From Weeksellaceae bacterium (lineage in GTDB: Bacteria; Bacteroidota; Bacteroidia; Flavobacteriales; Weeksellaceae), in contig JAKLPS010000032.1 in the NCBI GenBank assembly GCA_022013695.1, positions 1 to 64,000 on the forward strand: a stretch of DNA of 64,000 nucleotides. Direction: 5' to 3'. The translations under genes were made by a program, and so were the position numbers. Shown here piece after piece: positions 42,015 through 51,093 of this stretch. How positions within the stretch are numbered: the first letter of the stretch is position 1; the number at the start of each line of letters is the position of its first letter. The notes under the pieces are model-generated. The model searched no databases, had not been told where the DNA came from, and worked only from the letters and a program-made list of their open reading frames with translations.

Positions 42015-43763
42015 TTAAATCAGCGTATCTCCATCCGGAGAAACCACCTGAGCCTTGTAAAGCACAGAATAATACCCATTTTTCGCAAGCAATTCCTGAT
42101 GTGTGCCTTCTTCCACAATCAATCCGTGATCCATCACGATGATTTTATCTGCTTTTTCAATAGTCGAAAGTCGGTGCGCAATGAGAATTGAAGTTCTGTT
42201 TTTCGTGATTTTTTCCGTCGCTCTTTGGATTAATTTTTCACTTTCGTGATCGATGGAAGAAGTGGCTTCGTCTAAAATTAAAATTTTCGGGTCAGAAAGA
42301 TAAGCTCTCAAAAACGATAATAATTGTCTTTGTCCTAGGGAAATTGACGATCCTCTTTCGCTCACCACATAATCGTAACCGCCAGGCAGTTGCTCGATAA
42401 ATTCGTCCACCTCGATTTCTTTTGCCGCTTTTTTTATTTGTTCCAAAGTGATGTTTTCGTCGCCCAAAGTCAGGTTTTCAAAAATACTGCCGTGGAACAG
42501 GAAAACATCCTGCAGCACCACGCCGATGTGACTTCTGAGATTATACAGTTCGTAATCTCGAATATCGATCCCGTCCAGCAATATTTTGCCCGAGTTAATA
42601 TCATATAGTCTGGTAATCAAGCTGATAATAGTAGATTTTCCAGCGCCCGTTGCGCCCACAATCGCTACCGTTTCTCCTGGATTCACTTGGAAATTGATGC
42701 CTTTCAAAACCAATTGCTTTTCGTCATAAGCAAAATGGACGTTTTGAAATTCGATCTTTCCGTCAAAATGATTTCGTACCACCGTCCCGTTATTCGGCAT
42801 TGCCTGATCTTCGTCCATGATTCCAAAAACCCGCTCTGCACCCACGATCCCGCGCTGTATATTATTAAATCGGTCCGCAATCTGCCTCAGTGGCCGGATC
42901 AGCATATTGATAAACTGGATAAAAGCAATGATGACGCCCGGCGAAGAGTGGATAAAACCGCCATAGAAAAGGATAAATCCAATGAAAAGTGAAGAAATCA
43001 GCTCTACTACCGGAAAAAACAATGAGAAGATGAAAACCGTTCTCAGCAAAGCTTTTTTCAGCTCGATATTGATCTTATCAAATTTTTTAAACTCCGCTTC
43101 CTGTCTGTTGAAGACCTGTATCAGTGTCATCCCCGCCAAGCGTTCCTGCACAAAACTGTTTTGGGTAGAAGTCCAGCTTCGCTCCAGTCCGAACGCTGTT
43201 TTCAGTCTTTTTTGAAAAATCCGCGTGATGATGACCATCAAAGGAAGAATGGCCAAAGAAATCATACTGAGATGAGTATCAACCTGGAACATCATAAAAA
43301 GAACAAAACCAATCCTCAAAATATCCCCGAAAACCATTAGAAAACCATCTGTGTAAACAGTGGCAATCGTTTCTACATCGCCAACAGCTCTTGTCACCAA
43401 GCTTCCAATGGGCGTTTTGTCAAAAAAAGCGGTGCGGAAATAGATGAGCTTATGATACAAGCGTTCTCGGATATCTCGGATTACATTCTGCGAAATGAAA
43501 TTGGAAAAATAAACCAGAAAAAAATTGAGAACCGTCTCACAGATGACGAGTCCGATGAAGATATAGATGTGCCTCATCAAGAGCGCTTTGTCGCGGAATT
43601 TGATGATGTCGTTATCCACCATTTGCATCGACAGATAAGGCCGATATGTAGAAACCATCGCAAGAAGAATCGAAATGAGCAGTGTGATAATAAACCACAC
43701 CCGGAACTTCATCCCAATCAAAAAAAGCCTTTTAATAATTTCCCAGGTCGTTTGTTTCTTCAT
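42015..43763 (-). CDS. ABC transporter, fused permease and ATPase (MsbA/exporter type)
   Basis: The protein has 582 residues from ATG 43763, chosen because MKKQTTWEIIKRLF leads into the first membrane helix. Six membrane helices occupy about 1-310 in the ABC_membrane fold. The ATPase has Walker A GATGAGKST near 374-382, the Q-loop, signature SLGQRQLLSFLRA, Walker B ILILDEATSSIDHES and H-loop IAHRLSTI. It is a homodimer-type exporter; lipid A, lipids or drugs are possible substrates. It is probably in one unit after truA, 98 bases upstream. Confidence 0.93.
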   Translation of the reverse strand: MKKQTTWEIIKRLFLIGMKFRVWFIITLLISILLAMVSTYRPYLSMQMVDNDIIKFRDKALLMRHIYIFIGLVICETVLNFFLVYFSNFISQNVIRDIRERLYHKLIYFRTAFFDKTPIGSLVTRAVGDVETIATVYTDGFLMVFGDILRIGFVLFMMFQVDTHLSMISLAILPLMVIITRIFQKRLKTAFGLERSWTSTQNSFVQERLAGMTLIQVFNRQEAEFKKFDKINIELKKALLRTVFIFSLFFPVVELISSLFIGFILFYGGFIHSSPGVIIAFIQFINMLIRPLRQIADRFNNIQRGIVGAERVFGIMDEDQAMPNNGTVVRNHFDGKIEFQNVHFAYDEKQLVLKGINFQVNPGETVAIVGATGAGKSTIISLITRLYDINSGKILLDGIDIRDYELYNLRSHIGVVLQDVFLFHGSIFENLTLGDENITLEQIKKAAKEIEVDEFIEQLPGGYDYVVSERGSSISLGQRQLLSFLRAYLSDPKILILDEATSSIDHESEKLIQRATEKITKNRTSILIAHRLSTIEKADKIIVMDHGLIVEEGTHQELLAKNGYYSVLYKAQVVSPDGDTLI

Positions 43764-43860
43764 ACTTAATTTTAGTTCCAATAGATTTTCACTGTCAGAA
43801 AATCTCAGCAAAAATAGGACTTTAAAATTTTAAACTTTCAGATCTTCATCGAAATCTGTA

Positions 43861-44595
43861 TTAAAAATCATAGCCAACATCTACCAAAAATAAGCCTTGC
43901 GCCGGCGCAGAAACACCAGCAGAGGTTCGGGATTGGTCTTCAATTATTTTGCGGAGATCGTTGGGCTGCAGTTTTCCCGTTCCAATCTCGACCATTGTTC
44001 CTACGATAGCCCTTACCATATTTCTCAAAAATCGGTCAGCAGAAATTGTGAATTGCAGTTGATTTCCCGCTTGTTCCCATTCTGCTTTGTATATTTTGCA
44101 AATATTGGTTTTGTTGTCCGAATGGAGTTTGGCAAAACTGCTGAAATCCTCGTATTCCAGCAGGATTTTGCTGGCATAGTTCATTGCGTCGATATTCAAT
44201 GGTTTCTGACGCCAAGCTTGCCACGACGAATGCGCCGAAAATGGATCTTTTTTTTGAGAAATATAATATTCGTATGTCCGGCAAGTGGCGCTGAATCTGG
44301 CGTGCATATCACCGGCCACGGGGAAAATCCGCTTGATCGCGATGCTTTCAGGCAAAAAAGAATTGAGCTGATAAACCAAATTTTCTCCAAAATTTTGATC
44401 GGTCTCGAAATGGGCAAACATTTTCTTGGCGTGTACGCCCGTATCCGTTCGGCCGGCTCCTGTGGTTTTTATCGGTTCACGAAGAATGGTTGACAATGCT
44501 TTTTCCAATTCTTCCTGTACAGAAATCTGATTGGGCTGGATTTGGTAGCCAAAAAAAGAAGAACCATCGTAAGCAAATTCTATAAAATATCTCAT
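43861..44595 (-). CDS. truA: tRNA pseudouridine(38-40) synthase
   Basis: The 244-residue protein opens RYFIEFAYDGSSFFGYQIQPN and contains TGAGRTDTGVHAKKM with the catalytic aspartate at residue 51. Later motifs ARFSATCRTYEYYI and DRFLRNMVRAIVGTMVEIG are also typical. It makes pseudouridine at positions 38-40 of the tRNA anticodon arm. The length and motif order are normal for TruA. Confidence 0.95.
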   Translation of the reverse strand: MRYFIEFAYDGSSFFGYQIQPNQISVQEELEKALSTILREPIKTTGAGRTDTGVHAKKMFAHFETDQNFGENLVYQLNSFLPESIAIKRIFPVAGDMHARFSATCRTYEYYISQKKDPFSAHSSWQAWRQKPLNIDAMNYASKILLEYEDFSSFAKLHSDNKTNICKIYKAEWEQAGNQLQFTISADRFLRNMVRAIVGTMVEIGTGKLQPNDLRKIIEDQSRTSAGVSAPAQGLFLVDVGYDF

Positions 44596-44676
44596 CTCGG
44601 GTGTAAATTTCCTGCTTTTTTTTTAATTATCAAGAAATTCTTAATTCGTAAATTCGTGGTTCTAAAATCGTGATAA

Positions 44677-44979
44677 ATGAAACCGATCAAACGCAACAAA
44701 CTATCCGACCCAACAGAATTCGTCAAACTGATGGTCATTATCTTTGTGTTGGTTTCTGTTTTTCTCTTCAGCCAAGACAGATCGGATGGGCAGATAATCA
44801 TCAATTTTTTTGTTTTGCTCATTTTATTTTTTATTTTACAATTCGTTTTTGTCATGATGTACAAAAAGGGCGTCAAAACGTTGGCTTTTTGGTTGTTGAT
44901 TTTGATAGCAGTGATCGGCATTTTGTCTGCCATTGCCGTGTGGTATTTTTTAAAATATGGCGTGCGCTTTCGGCTTTAA
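44677..44979 (+). CDS. Small membrane protein of unknown function
   Basis: This 100-residue protein has three predicted membrane segments, near residues 16-31, 40-62 and 68-91, and a basic N-terminus (KPIKRNKLSD). There is no catalytic motif. It lies between divergent truA and a metallophosphoesterase gene with a 20-base gap to the latter. I recognise no named family. Confidence 0.65.
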   Translation: MKPIKRNKLSDPTEFVKLMVIIFVLVSVFLFSQDRSDGQIIINFFVLLILFFILQFVFVMMYKKGVKTLAFWLLILIAVIGILSAIAVWYFLKYGVRFRL

Positions 44980-44999
44980 CAGATTTCTATTTTTTCTAA

Positions 45000-45494
45000 A
45001 TGAAACGCATTCTACTTTTATCGGACACGCATTCTTACCTCGATGACAGGATTCTCGATTATACGGCTGATGCCGATGAAATCTGGCATTGCGGAGATTT
45101 TGGAAGTATGGAAGTTGTTGAAGCTCTGGAAAAAAACAAACCATTGCTGGGCGTTTTCGGAAATATTGATGAAGCCAAAATCAGAACCATTTTTCCGGAA
45201 ATTCTCAGTTTCCAATGCGAAGAGGTGGCAGTTTTGATGATTCATATTGGCGGCTATCCCGGCCGGTATTCGGCTTTAGCAAGGCAGGAAATAGCGGACA
45301 AGAAGCCGAAATTGTTCATTTCCGGTCATTCCCACATTCTGAAAGCGATGTACGACAAGAAGAATGATCTCCTGCATCTCAATCCGGGCGCTTGCGGCAA
45401 AGTGGGCTGGCACCAGGTACGAACGATGATGCGGTTTACGATTTATAAAAATGAGATCAGAGATCTGGAAGTTATAGAATTAGGAGCAAAATAA
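45000..45494 (+). CDS. YfcE/MJ0936-type metallophosphoesterase
   Basis: The 164-residue protein has the metallophosphatase motifs in order: LLSDTHSYLDDRI (DxH), IWHCGDFGS (GD), GVFGNID (GNxD), MIHIGGYPG and FISGHSHIL (GHxH). This small class hydrolyses phosphodiesters or phosphomonoesters in vitro. It is followed 2 bases later by the Smr-domain gene, so the two share a transcript. Confidence 0.92.
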   Translation: MKRILLLSDTHSYLDDRILDYTADADEIWHCGDFGSMEVVEALEKNKPLLGVFGNIDEAKIRTIFPEILSFQCEEVAVLMIHIGGYPGRYSALARQEIADKKPKLFISGHSHILKAMYDKKNDLLHLNPGACGKVGWHQVRTMMRFTIYKNEIRDLEVIELGAK

Positions 45495-45496
45495 AC

Positions 45497-45991
45497 ATGA
45501 AAATAGGAGACAAAGTATCTGTCGTCGATGATGTTTTGAAAGGAACTGTGTTGAAAATGAGGGCCAATCTGGTGACAATTGAGGATGAACACGGCTTTAA
45601 GTATGATTTTCCGAAAAATCAGTTATCGGTGCTCGATTCCGCATTTTATGAGAATTCTGCTGTCATCAGAAAAAGCGAGACCTCCAAAGCTATTTCAAAA
45701 AAGCACAACAAAAAGCCTTTAAAATTGGATCTTCATTTTCAATCGATAGTTAAAAATCCTTCGGATTACGATGCTTTCGAAAGATTGACGATCCAAAAAG
45801 AAAAACTGCTGGAAACCATTGATTTCTGCAGAAAAAATAACGTCAAAAATTTGGAAATCATCCACGGCATCGGCGATGGCGTTTTGCAGAAGATGGTCTA
45901 TGGTATTTTGGAAGGATTATCAAATGTTGAATATGATGAACACGGCTTTTTCTATCACGAATCGGGCAAAGTGGAACTCCGATTTTTATAA
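45497..45991 (+). CDS. Smr domain protein with N-terminal DUF2027-like region
   Basis: The 164-residue protein begins GDKVSVVDDVLKGTVLKMRANLVTIEDEHGFKYDF, a beta-barrel-type region seen at the start of Bacteroidota Smr proteins. The Smr nuclease domain follows, with LKLDLHFQSIV and the core LEIIHGIGDGVLQKMVYGIL. Smr domains bind or nick nucleic acids and some act in ribosome rescue. The gene lies 2 bases after the phosphoesterase gene. The exact role is not known. Confidence 0.88.
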   Translation: MKIGDKVSVVDDVLKGTVLKMRANLVTIEDEHGFKYDFPKNQLSVLDSAFYENSAVIRKSETSKAISKKHNKKPLKLDLHFQSIVKNPSDYDAFERLTIQKEKLLETIDFCRKNNVKNLEIIHGIGDGVLQKMVYGILEGLSNVEYDEHGFFYHESGKVELRFL

Positions 45992-46040
45992 TCCGATTTG
46001 GCAGGAATATTGAACGTTAAAAAAAAAACACCGACACAAA

Positions 46041-46442
46041 ATGGCAGAAAACATGTTTACATTAGCCCAAATAGAAGCCGCCCATTCCAATGTCCAAAGC
46101 GGAAAAGACTTCCCAGAATTTGCAAAAAAGATCAAAGAAATGGGCGTTTCCAGCGTGGAGACCTTCGTGGAGGATGGCTCAACAACTTATTATGGAATGG
46201 ACGGTTCACAAGTGACTTCCGCGCAGCAATATGCGCCGTTGCTGATTTTTGGACTTGTAAATCCAGAAAAGTTTTTAGCAGATCTCCGACATCACCAGCA
46301 GGGATATTCAGACTTTTTCCAGTTTTGCAAAGACTGCTCAGATAGCGGCATTTACAAGTGGGTAGTAGATCTTGGAGCAAAAACCTGCACTTATTTCGAT
46401 TCCCAAGGAAATCATATTTTTGAAGAAAAAATCCCGGATTAA
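46041..46442 (+). CDS. DUF1398 family protein
   Basis: The 133-residue protein has FTLAQIEAAHSNVQSGKDFPEFAKKIKEMGVSSVETFVEDGSTTYYG followed by YSDFFQFCKDCSDSGIYKWVVDLGAKTCTYFD. This layout matches DUF1398 (phage envelope protein-like). It is a small cytosolic protein of unknown function. A weak terminator overlaps its stop. Confidence 0.85.
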   Translation: MAENMFTLAQIEAAHSNVQSGKDFPEFAKKIKEMGVSSVETFVEDGSTTYYGMDGSQVTSAQQYAPLLIFGLVNPEKFLADLRHHQQGYSDFFQFCKDCSDSGIYKWVVDLGAKTCTYFDSQGNHIFEEKIPD

Positions 46443-46458
46443 TTTGGGATTTTATTTG
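46426..46458 (+). terminator. Weak terminator overlapping the DUF1398 stop codon
   Basis: AAATCCC and GGGATTT pair around a 10-base loop and are followed by TTATTTG. The T-run is short, so efficiency is doubtful. Confidence 0.35.
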
Positions 46459-46505
46459 ATAATGACATAAAAAAGTCGAATGCGTTTTGTGGAGAATTTC
46501 TTACT

Positions 46506-47054
46506 CTAATTGAGCGAGACATCTTCTGGCGCATTGGCCCAAAGCAAAAATTCGCCGCCCAAATTCTGCATAATATTTTTCCAAAGCCCCTGGTCATTAG
46601 GCAAGGTGTAATCCAAATTATAAACATCGACCACTGTCCACATTTTCCTTTGCAGCTCGCCCTCCAGCTGCATACTCGCCCAGCCAGAATATCCAGAGAA
46701 AACCTTCATTTCCGCCGTATCTACTTCCCCGTTGATGATCGCAGAAACCACCGAATCAATGTCCTCCGTGAGATAATATTCTTGGTTGATTTCGACAAAT
46801 TCCCCCGTTATTTTGGCACCTTTCAGGATGAAATATATTCTTTCCTGCTCCACGGGTCCGCCTTCGTAGAGCTCCACAGGGAAACCGAGAATATTCAGCA
46901 GTTTGGAACTCTTATTCTGGTTTTTCTTATTGAGGATCAGACCAAACGCGCCATTCTCGTTGTGATCGACGATCAGAACAACCGAACGGGAAAATATATC
47001 GCCCGAAATGTCCGGAGTCGATATCAAAACTTTACCTTTATAAAAGTAATTCAT
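46506..47054 (-). CDS. YqgE/AlgH family protein
   Basis: The 182-residue protein starts YFYKGKVLISTPDISGDIFSRSVVLIVDHNENGAFGLILNK, the family signature. FSGYSGWASMQLEGEL is the second conserved block. The function of YqgE proteins is not settled. The start codon is 4 bases after a TAGATTTG element on the minus strand, which may give a leaderless transcript. Confidence 0.92.
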   Translation of the reverse strand: MNYFYKGKVLISTPDISGDIFSRSVVLIVDHNENGAFGLILNKKNQNKSSKLLNILGFPVELYEGGPVEQERIYFILKGAKITGEFVEINQEYYLTEDIDSVVSAIINGEVDTAEMKVFSGYSGWASMQLEGELQRKMWTVVDVYNLDYTLPNDQGLWKNIMQNLGGEFLLWANAPEDVSLN

Positions 47055-47474
47055 CTATCAAATCTATAAAAAAATATTTTTTTTGAAAAGAATTTGAATT
47101 GAAATTTACGTTAAATTTACACTGATTAAAATTATTTTGGCAGCTTGATTAGTCTTCCGCTCCCCATCTTTTCTGCCGACGGTTTAGTTGAGCTGAGCGT
47201 CATCACAAGCAAAAAAAGATTTCCCTTCAAACCTAACAAAGTGGTTCATCGATTCAAATATAAAAATAGAAAGGATGAGATCTGCCTGGCTGCAGCTGCG
47301 CAAAGCTCAAGATTTGTCTTTCAGTTTAAACATTGATTAAAATTTTAGTTTTTTCTTGGATAAGTTATAGTTTATGCTGAGCTTACAGAAGTAACTTTGT
47401 GAATATAAAGTGGCTAGTATCAAAAAAACTTTGCGAACTTTGCGGTTACATAAATTTCAGAATTTTCAAATGAA
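47055..47474. other. Intergenic region without credible gene
   Basis: This gap of about 420 bases between divergent yqgE and pdxH genes holds a possible -7 element on the minus strand (47059-47066). Near 47430 it has CTTTGCGAACTTTGCGGTT, which resembles one arm of the palindromes at 5437-5963. A frame at 47145-47336 has no recognisable domain. Confidence 0.6.
47059..47066 (-). promoter_or_regulatory. Possible -7 element immediately before the yqgE start
   Basis: On the minus strand TAGATTTG is followed by ATAG and then the ATG at 47054. The expected start of transcription would fall at the start codon. The -33 position has only a T-rich run. Confidence 0.35.
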
Positions 47475-48128
47475 ATGAACAACTCAGAAAACCTCCACAG
47501 TAAAAGAAGAATCTACGAAAAATCCCAACTCATAGAATCGGAGATAAAGGAAACCCCCATCGAGCAATTCCGAGATTGGTTTTTGGATGCGGAAAATGCG
47601 CCGGAAGTCTCCGAAGCCAACGCAATGGCTATCTCAACCGTGGAAAAAGATGGCTGTCCAAGAACAAGAATGGTTTTGCTCAAATCCTACAATGGCGAGG
47701 GCTTTATTTTTTACACCAATTACGACAGCCGAAAAGGAAAATCAATCGAAAATACGCACCAAGCCTGTCTCAATTTTTTTTGGCCAAGTCTGGAAAGGCA
47801 AATCATCATCAAAGCCCACGTCGAAAAAATTGCCGAGCATCTCAGCGATGGCTATTTCCATTCTCGTCCGAAAGGCAGCCAGCTGGGCGCAGTTGTTTCT
47901 CCTCAAAGTCAAGAAATTCCGAATCGCGATTTTCTCGAAAATAAACTGAAAGACCTCGAAAAAGAATACGAAAACAAAGACGTTCCAAGACCAGAGAATT
48001 GGGGTGGTTACATCGCAAAACCCTACGAAATGGAATTCTGGCAAGGCCGACCAAACCGGCTCCACGATAGAGTTCTTTACACTTTAGAAGATCACATCGA
48101 TTGGAAAATCTCAAGATTGGCGCCTTAA
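47475..48128 (+). CDS. pdxH: Pyridoxamine 5'-phosphate oxidase
   Basis: The 217-residue protein carries the PNPOx motifs: EANAMAISTVEKDGCPRTRMVLLKSYNGEGFIFYTNYDSRKG, then LERQIIIKAHVEKI, SDGYFHSRPKGSQLGAVVSPQSQ with the substrate-binding arginine, and WGGYIAKPYEMEFWQGRPNRLHDR at the C-terminus. It oxidises pyridoxamine or pyridoxine phosphate to PLP with FMN. Two PLP-fold proteins are encoded just downstream on the other strand. Confidence 0.95.
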   Translation: MNNSENLHSKRRIYEKSQLIESEIKETPIEQFRDWFLDAENAPEVSEANAMAISTVEKDGCPRTRMVLLKSYNGEGFIFYTNYDSRKGKSIENTHQACLNFFWPSLERQIIIKAHVEKIAEHLSDGYFHSRPKGSQLGAVVSPQSQEIPNRDFLENKLKDLEKEYENKDVPRPENWGGYIAKPYEMEFWQGRPNRLHDRVLYTLEDHIDWKISRLAP

Positions 48129-48157
48129 ATTGTCAGTAATTTAGCCGAAATCTGATT

Positions 48158-48973
48158 TTATTTCGCTGGGTCAAAGGATTCAGCCCACTTCTGAACCATC
48201 TCAGAAAACCGCTTATTGTCGAAGGTTTTGTTCCGGATTTTGGAAACTGAATGCACGCCTTTTTCGTCTGAAATTCTTAAGATTTCGTCTGCTTTTTGCG
48301 ATTCGAAAGCGATGATTTCTGCTTCTTCTATTTCACCCAGTTTATTTTTATGGATGAAAGTGATGAAATTTTCCATCAAAGGCGAAATGTACGCGCCTTC
48401 CGTTTGTTTTGGAATTTTGATGACATTATCCTGAAGAAATAAAAGGTTTCCGAAGATACTTCTGGCGATTTTTTTGTTTGGATTGAGGAGAATTACGTCG
48501 TCCAAATCATTTTCTTTTGCGTAGATTTGGGCATAAATATTTTCTGGAGAATGAAGTCTGATATTACTTAGGAGATTAGCATTCACATTGATTTCCTTTA
48601 TCAAATCCAACTCCACATGGCCTTGGATTTTCAAAACATCCTGCATTTCGTCCACTTCAAAAAAGAAAGCCGTCTCCGATTTTGCCAAAGGCTTTTCGTC
48701 CTGCTTTCTGTAAGCCAGCAATTGGACGATTCCGTTCGGAATGCCATTCGATAACACTTCACTTTGAAAAAGTTCCTGGAAAAATTCCAAAGTGTAAGTC
48801 AAAGGAATGTTCAATCTCATCTTTCGCATCGAAGCCATCAAGAAGAAATAAGATTCCTCGGCCATTATGATTTGCCCATTTCGGATAAAAAATGAGACCC
48901 AAACCGAATCGCCAAAAAGGAAAGACCGATTCAGTAATTGTAACTGGTCTGATGTGTAAACTATCTTATGCAT
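48158..48973 (-). CDS. Class IV aminotransferase-like protein, possibly inactive
   Basis: The protein has 271 residues from the ATG at 48973. The fold is seen in LLNRSFLFGDSVWVSFFIRNGQII, the FFLMASMRKMRLNIP segment, and IYAKENDLDDVILLNPNKK in the C-terminal domain. Where active members have the PLP lysine (LLSxLKTTN type), this protein reads LLSNIRLHS with Arg at about 139. The usual Glu in the VxEAxxGNLF segment seems replaced (IARSIFGNLLFL). It may be a pseudoenzyme. It sits 48 bases downstream of the START-like gene in the same direction. Confidence 0.8.
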   Translation of the reverse strand: MHKIVYTSDQLQLLNRSFLFGDSVWVSFFIRNGQIIMAEESYFFLMASMRKMRLNIPLTYTLEFFQELFQSEVLSNGIPNGIVQLLAYRKQDEKPLAKSETAFFFEVDEMQDVLKIQGHVELDLIKEINVNANLLSNIRLHSPENIYAQIYAKENDLDDVILLNPNKKIARSIFGNLLFLQDNVIKIPKQTEGAYISPLMENFITFIHKNKLGEIEEAEIIAFESQKADEILRISDEKGVHSVSKIRNKTFDNKRFSEMVQKWAESFDPAK

Positions 48974-49020
48974 CGTTGAATATAAAAAAATAATGAACGA
49001 TAAATCGTCCATCCATTATT

Positions 49021-49407
49021 TTAAGAAGCACCTAATTTAAGTTGTAGATTTTCTATCAGATTTTCCCAATAGAGTCTGTTTTCTTCTTCGTCGCCAGGCT
49101 CGCAAAAGTCGGTAATGTTCAGAGAAAGATCCTCTGTAATCTCGTCTATAACGATGGAAAGTTCGAAGAAATATTTGGTGCCTTCGTCTTCTTCCCAGCG
49201 GAATCGGACAAAGCTCTCTGGCTTGTATCGGATGAGCGTTGCCTTCTCAGCAGGACCACTTCCCCAACTGAAGAAAAAATCATCGCCCCGCTCTACTACA
49301 TCTTCCGCAAACCATTCTGATAATCCTTCTGCACTTGCCAAATACTCGTACAAAATCTCGGAGAGACAATGCATATTGTATTCGTACTGAACTTTCGTTT
49401 TCGCCAT
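49021..49407 (-). CDS. START-like (SRPBCC) domain protein
   Basis: The protein has 128 residues from the ATG at 49407. CLSEILYEYLASAEGLSEWFAEDV, then FFFSWGSGPAEKATLIRYKPESFVRFRWEEDE, is the pattern of the START-like family of Bacteroidota, related to AHSA1 proteins. A hydrophobic ligand cavity is expected, but the ligand is unknown. The gene is followed by the class IV aminotransferase-like gene. Confidence 0.85.
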   Translation of the reverse strand: MAKTKVQYEYNMHCLSEILYEYLASAEGLSEWFAEDVVERGDDFFFSWGSGPAEKATLIRYKPESFVRFRWEEDEGTKYFFELSIVIDEITEDLSLNITDFCEPGDEEENRLYWENLIENLQLKLGAS

Positions 49408-49668
49408 ATTCAAATTCTAATTGTGGCGCAATATATAAATTAATTTTTTATTTGCAAATCAAAAGGTCTATGGAAATTGAAAATTTATAGAGAAATAATG
49501 TATGATTGTTATTAGCCGATTTCAAACGCGATAGAAAGGCAGCTAATAACTATTATTTGGGCAAGTTAATCCGCCAAGTTTTTGCTGAAGCGTTTCCAAT
49601 CCTGATACCCAAGATTTCACTTTTATAAATTTTAAGCACAAGCAAAAAAGGAGCTAAGGCAAATCAAT

Positions 49669-50847
49669 TTATTCTACTTCGTCCAAAGATTCCAGGATGA
49701 TTTTGCATCCTTTTCGGATTTCATCTTCTGAGATCGTCAAAGGTGGCGAGATGCGCATATATTCATTGCGATACATTTGCCAAAAGACAATCAAGCCTTT
49801 TTCCATGCATCTGGCGGCGACTTTCAAAGAATATTCTGCTGAGCCAAGATTGACGGCCAACATCAAACCTTTTCCGTTCACATTTTTGATTTTTGGATGT
49901 GCCAGCAGTTCGCGGAAGAGCTTTTCTTTTTGATCAATTTCTTGCATCAATCCGCTTTCCAAAACTTCCTTCAAAGTCGCAAGCGAAGCTGCTGCAATCA
50001 ACGGATTTCCGCCAAAAGTCGTAACGTGCCCTAACTTTGGCGAATGTGAAAGGCTACTCATTATTTCTGCCGAACTCATAAAAGCGCCGACTGGCACGCC
50101 GCCGCCCATTCCTTTGCCCATCACCAGAATATCAGGCACGATTCCGTAATGCTCGAAGGCAAACAGGTTTCCCGTACGTCCAAAACCCGGCTGGATCTCA
50201 TCGAGAATGAGCAACGCGCCTACTTCCTCGCAACGTTTTTTCAGGTGGAGAAAATAATTTTCATTTGGCACTATAAATCCCGCTGCACCTTGGATGGTTT
50301 CTACAATCACGCAGGCTGTTTTCTCTGTAATTCTATCCAAATGGTTCTCATTATTGAACTCAATAAAATTGACCATCGGTAACAAGGGACGAAATTCTCG
50401 TTTATGAACTTCGTTTCCTGCAACCGAAAGCGCGCCGTGCGTGTTCCCGTGATAGGCTTCTTTGAAGGCGATGATTTCTTCTCTTCCTGTATAACGTTTT
50501 GCTAATTTCAAACTGCCGTCAACGGCTTCTGCGCCAGAGTTGACGAGATATGTGACTTCCAAAGGTTCAGGTGTAGCTTCTGCCAAAAGCTTGCAAAGCG
50601 CAACGGGTTTTTCCTGAGCATATTCGCCGTAAACCATCACGTGTAGATACTTATCCGCCTGTTCTTTGATCGCGTTCACGATTTTCGGATGCGAATGTCC
50701 CAACGTGTTTGCAGAAACGCCGGCTACAAAATCCAGATAGGCTTTTCCGTCTTTTCCGTAGATGTAGCTTCCTTCTGCTTTTTCCACTTCGAAACCTGCG
50801 GCGTAAGGTGTGGTTTGGGCTTGGTATTTGAAAAAATCGGTCTTCAT
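49669..50847 (-). CDS. Class III pyridoxal-phosphate aminotransferase (acetylornithine/aspartate aminotransferase family)
   Basis: The 392-residue protein has VNSGAEAVDGSLKLAKRYTGREEIIAFKEAYHGNTHGALS, the DEIQPGFGRTGNLFAFE motif with the PLP-binding aspartate, and LVMGKGMGGGVPVGAF with the catalytic lysine. HVTTFGGNPLIAAAS follows. This is the fold of acetylornithine and ornithine aminotransferases, but arg genes are not nearby, so the substrate is uncertain. The gene stands alone, with a REP-like element upstream. Confidence 0.9.
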   Translation of the reverse strand: MKTDFFKYQAQTTPYAAGFEVEKAEGSYIYGKDGKAYLDFVAGVSANTLGHSHPKIVNAIKEQADKYLHVMVYGEYAQEKPVALCKLLAEATPEPLEVTYLVNSGAEAVDGSLKLAKRYTGREEIIAFKEAYHGNTHGALSVAGNEVHKREFRPLLPMVNFIEFNNENHLDRITEKTACVIVETIQGAAGFIVPNENYFLHLKKRCEEVGALLILDEIQPGFGRTGNLFAFEHYGIVPDILVMGKGMGGGVPVGAFMSSAEIMSSLSHSPKLGHVTTFGGNPLIAAASLATLKEVLESGLMQEIDQKEKLFRELLAHPKIKNVNGKGLMLAVNLGSAEYSLKVAARCMEKGLIVFWQMYRNEYMRISPPLTISEDEIRKGCKIILESLDEVE

Positions 50848-50974
50848 TTTTTTGAGTAGATGTTAGAAATTAGATTTAAAATCAAATGATTTTGCTTATA
50901 GATGAGCTTCTAAACTTGTGCGAAGTTCGTCATTTTTGAGATGTCGATTTCACTAAATGAAAAAAATTTCAATC

Positions 50975-51064
50975 TCGGCGAAGCGCGCCCCGACCTGAGT
51001 GGAGCTCTTTTTCTTTTTTGAGAAAAAAGAAAAAAGCGGGAACGGAGGGCGGATCAAGGCGCCC
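50975..51064. repeat. Flavobacterial REP-like intergenic element with T/A hairpin
   Basis: The block reads CGAAGCGCGCCCCGACC, then a near-perfect stem of CTTTTTCTTTTTT and AAAAAAGAAAAAAG around GAG, then GCGGGAACGGAGGGCGG and AAGGCGCCC. The outer GCGCC and GGCGC parts can also pair. It resembles dispersed intergenic repeats of Chryseobacterium-type genomes and shares its layout with 30151-30265. It lies upstream of the class III aminotransferase gene and just after the OstA-like gene. Confidence 0.65.
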
Positions 51065-51093
51065 AAATTTCGACTTTGCTCAATGCAGCAGAA

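Noticed and set aside
43897-44493. Plus-strand frame of about 198 codons
   Set aside because: Antisense to truA; truA shows the catalytic GRTDTGVHA motif on the other strand.
47145-47336. 63-codon frame in the yqgE-pdxH gap
   Set aside because: No family pattern, and its composition resembles random AT-rich DNA.
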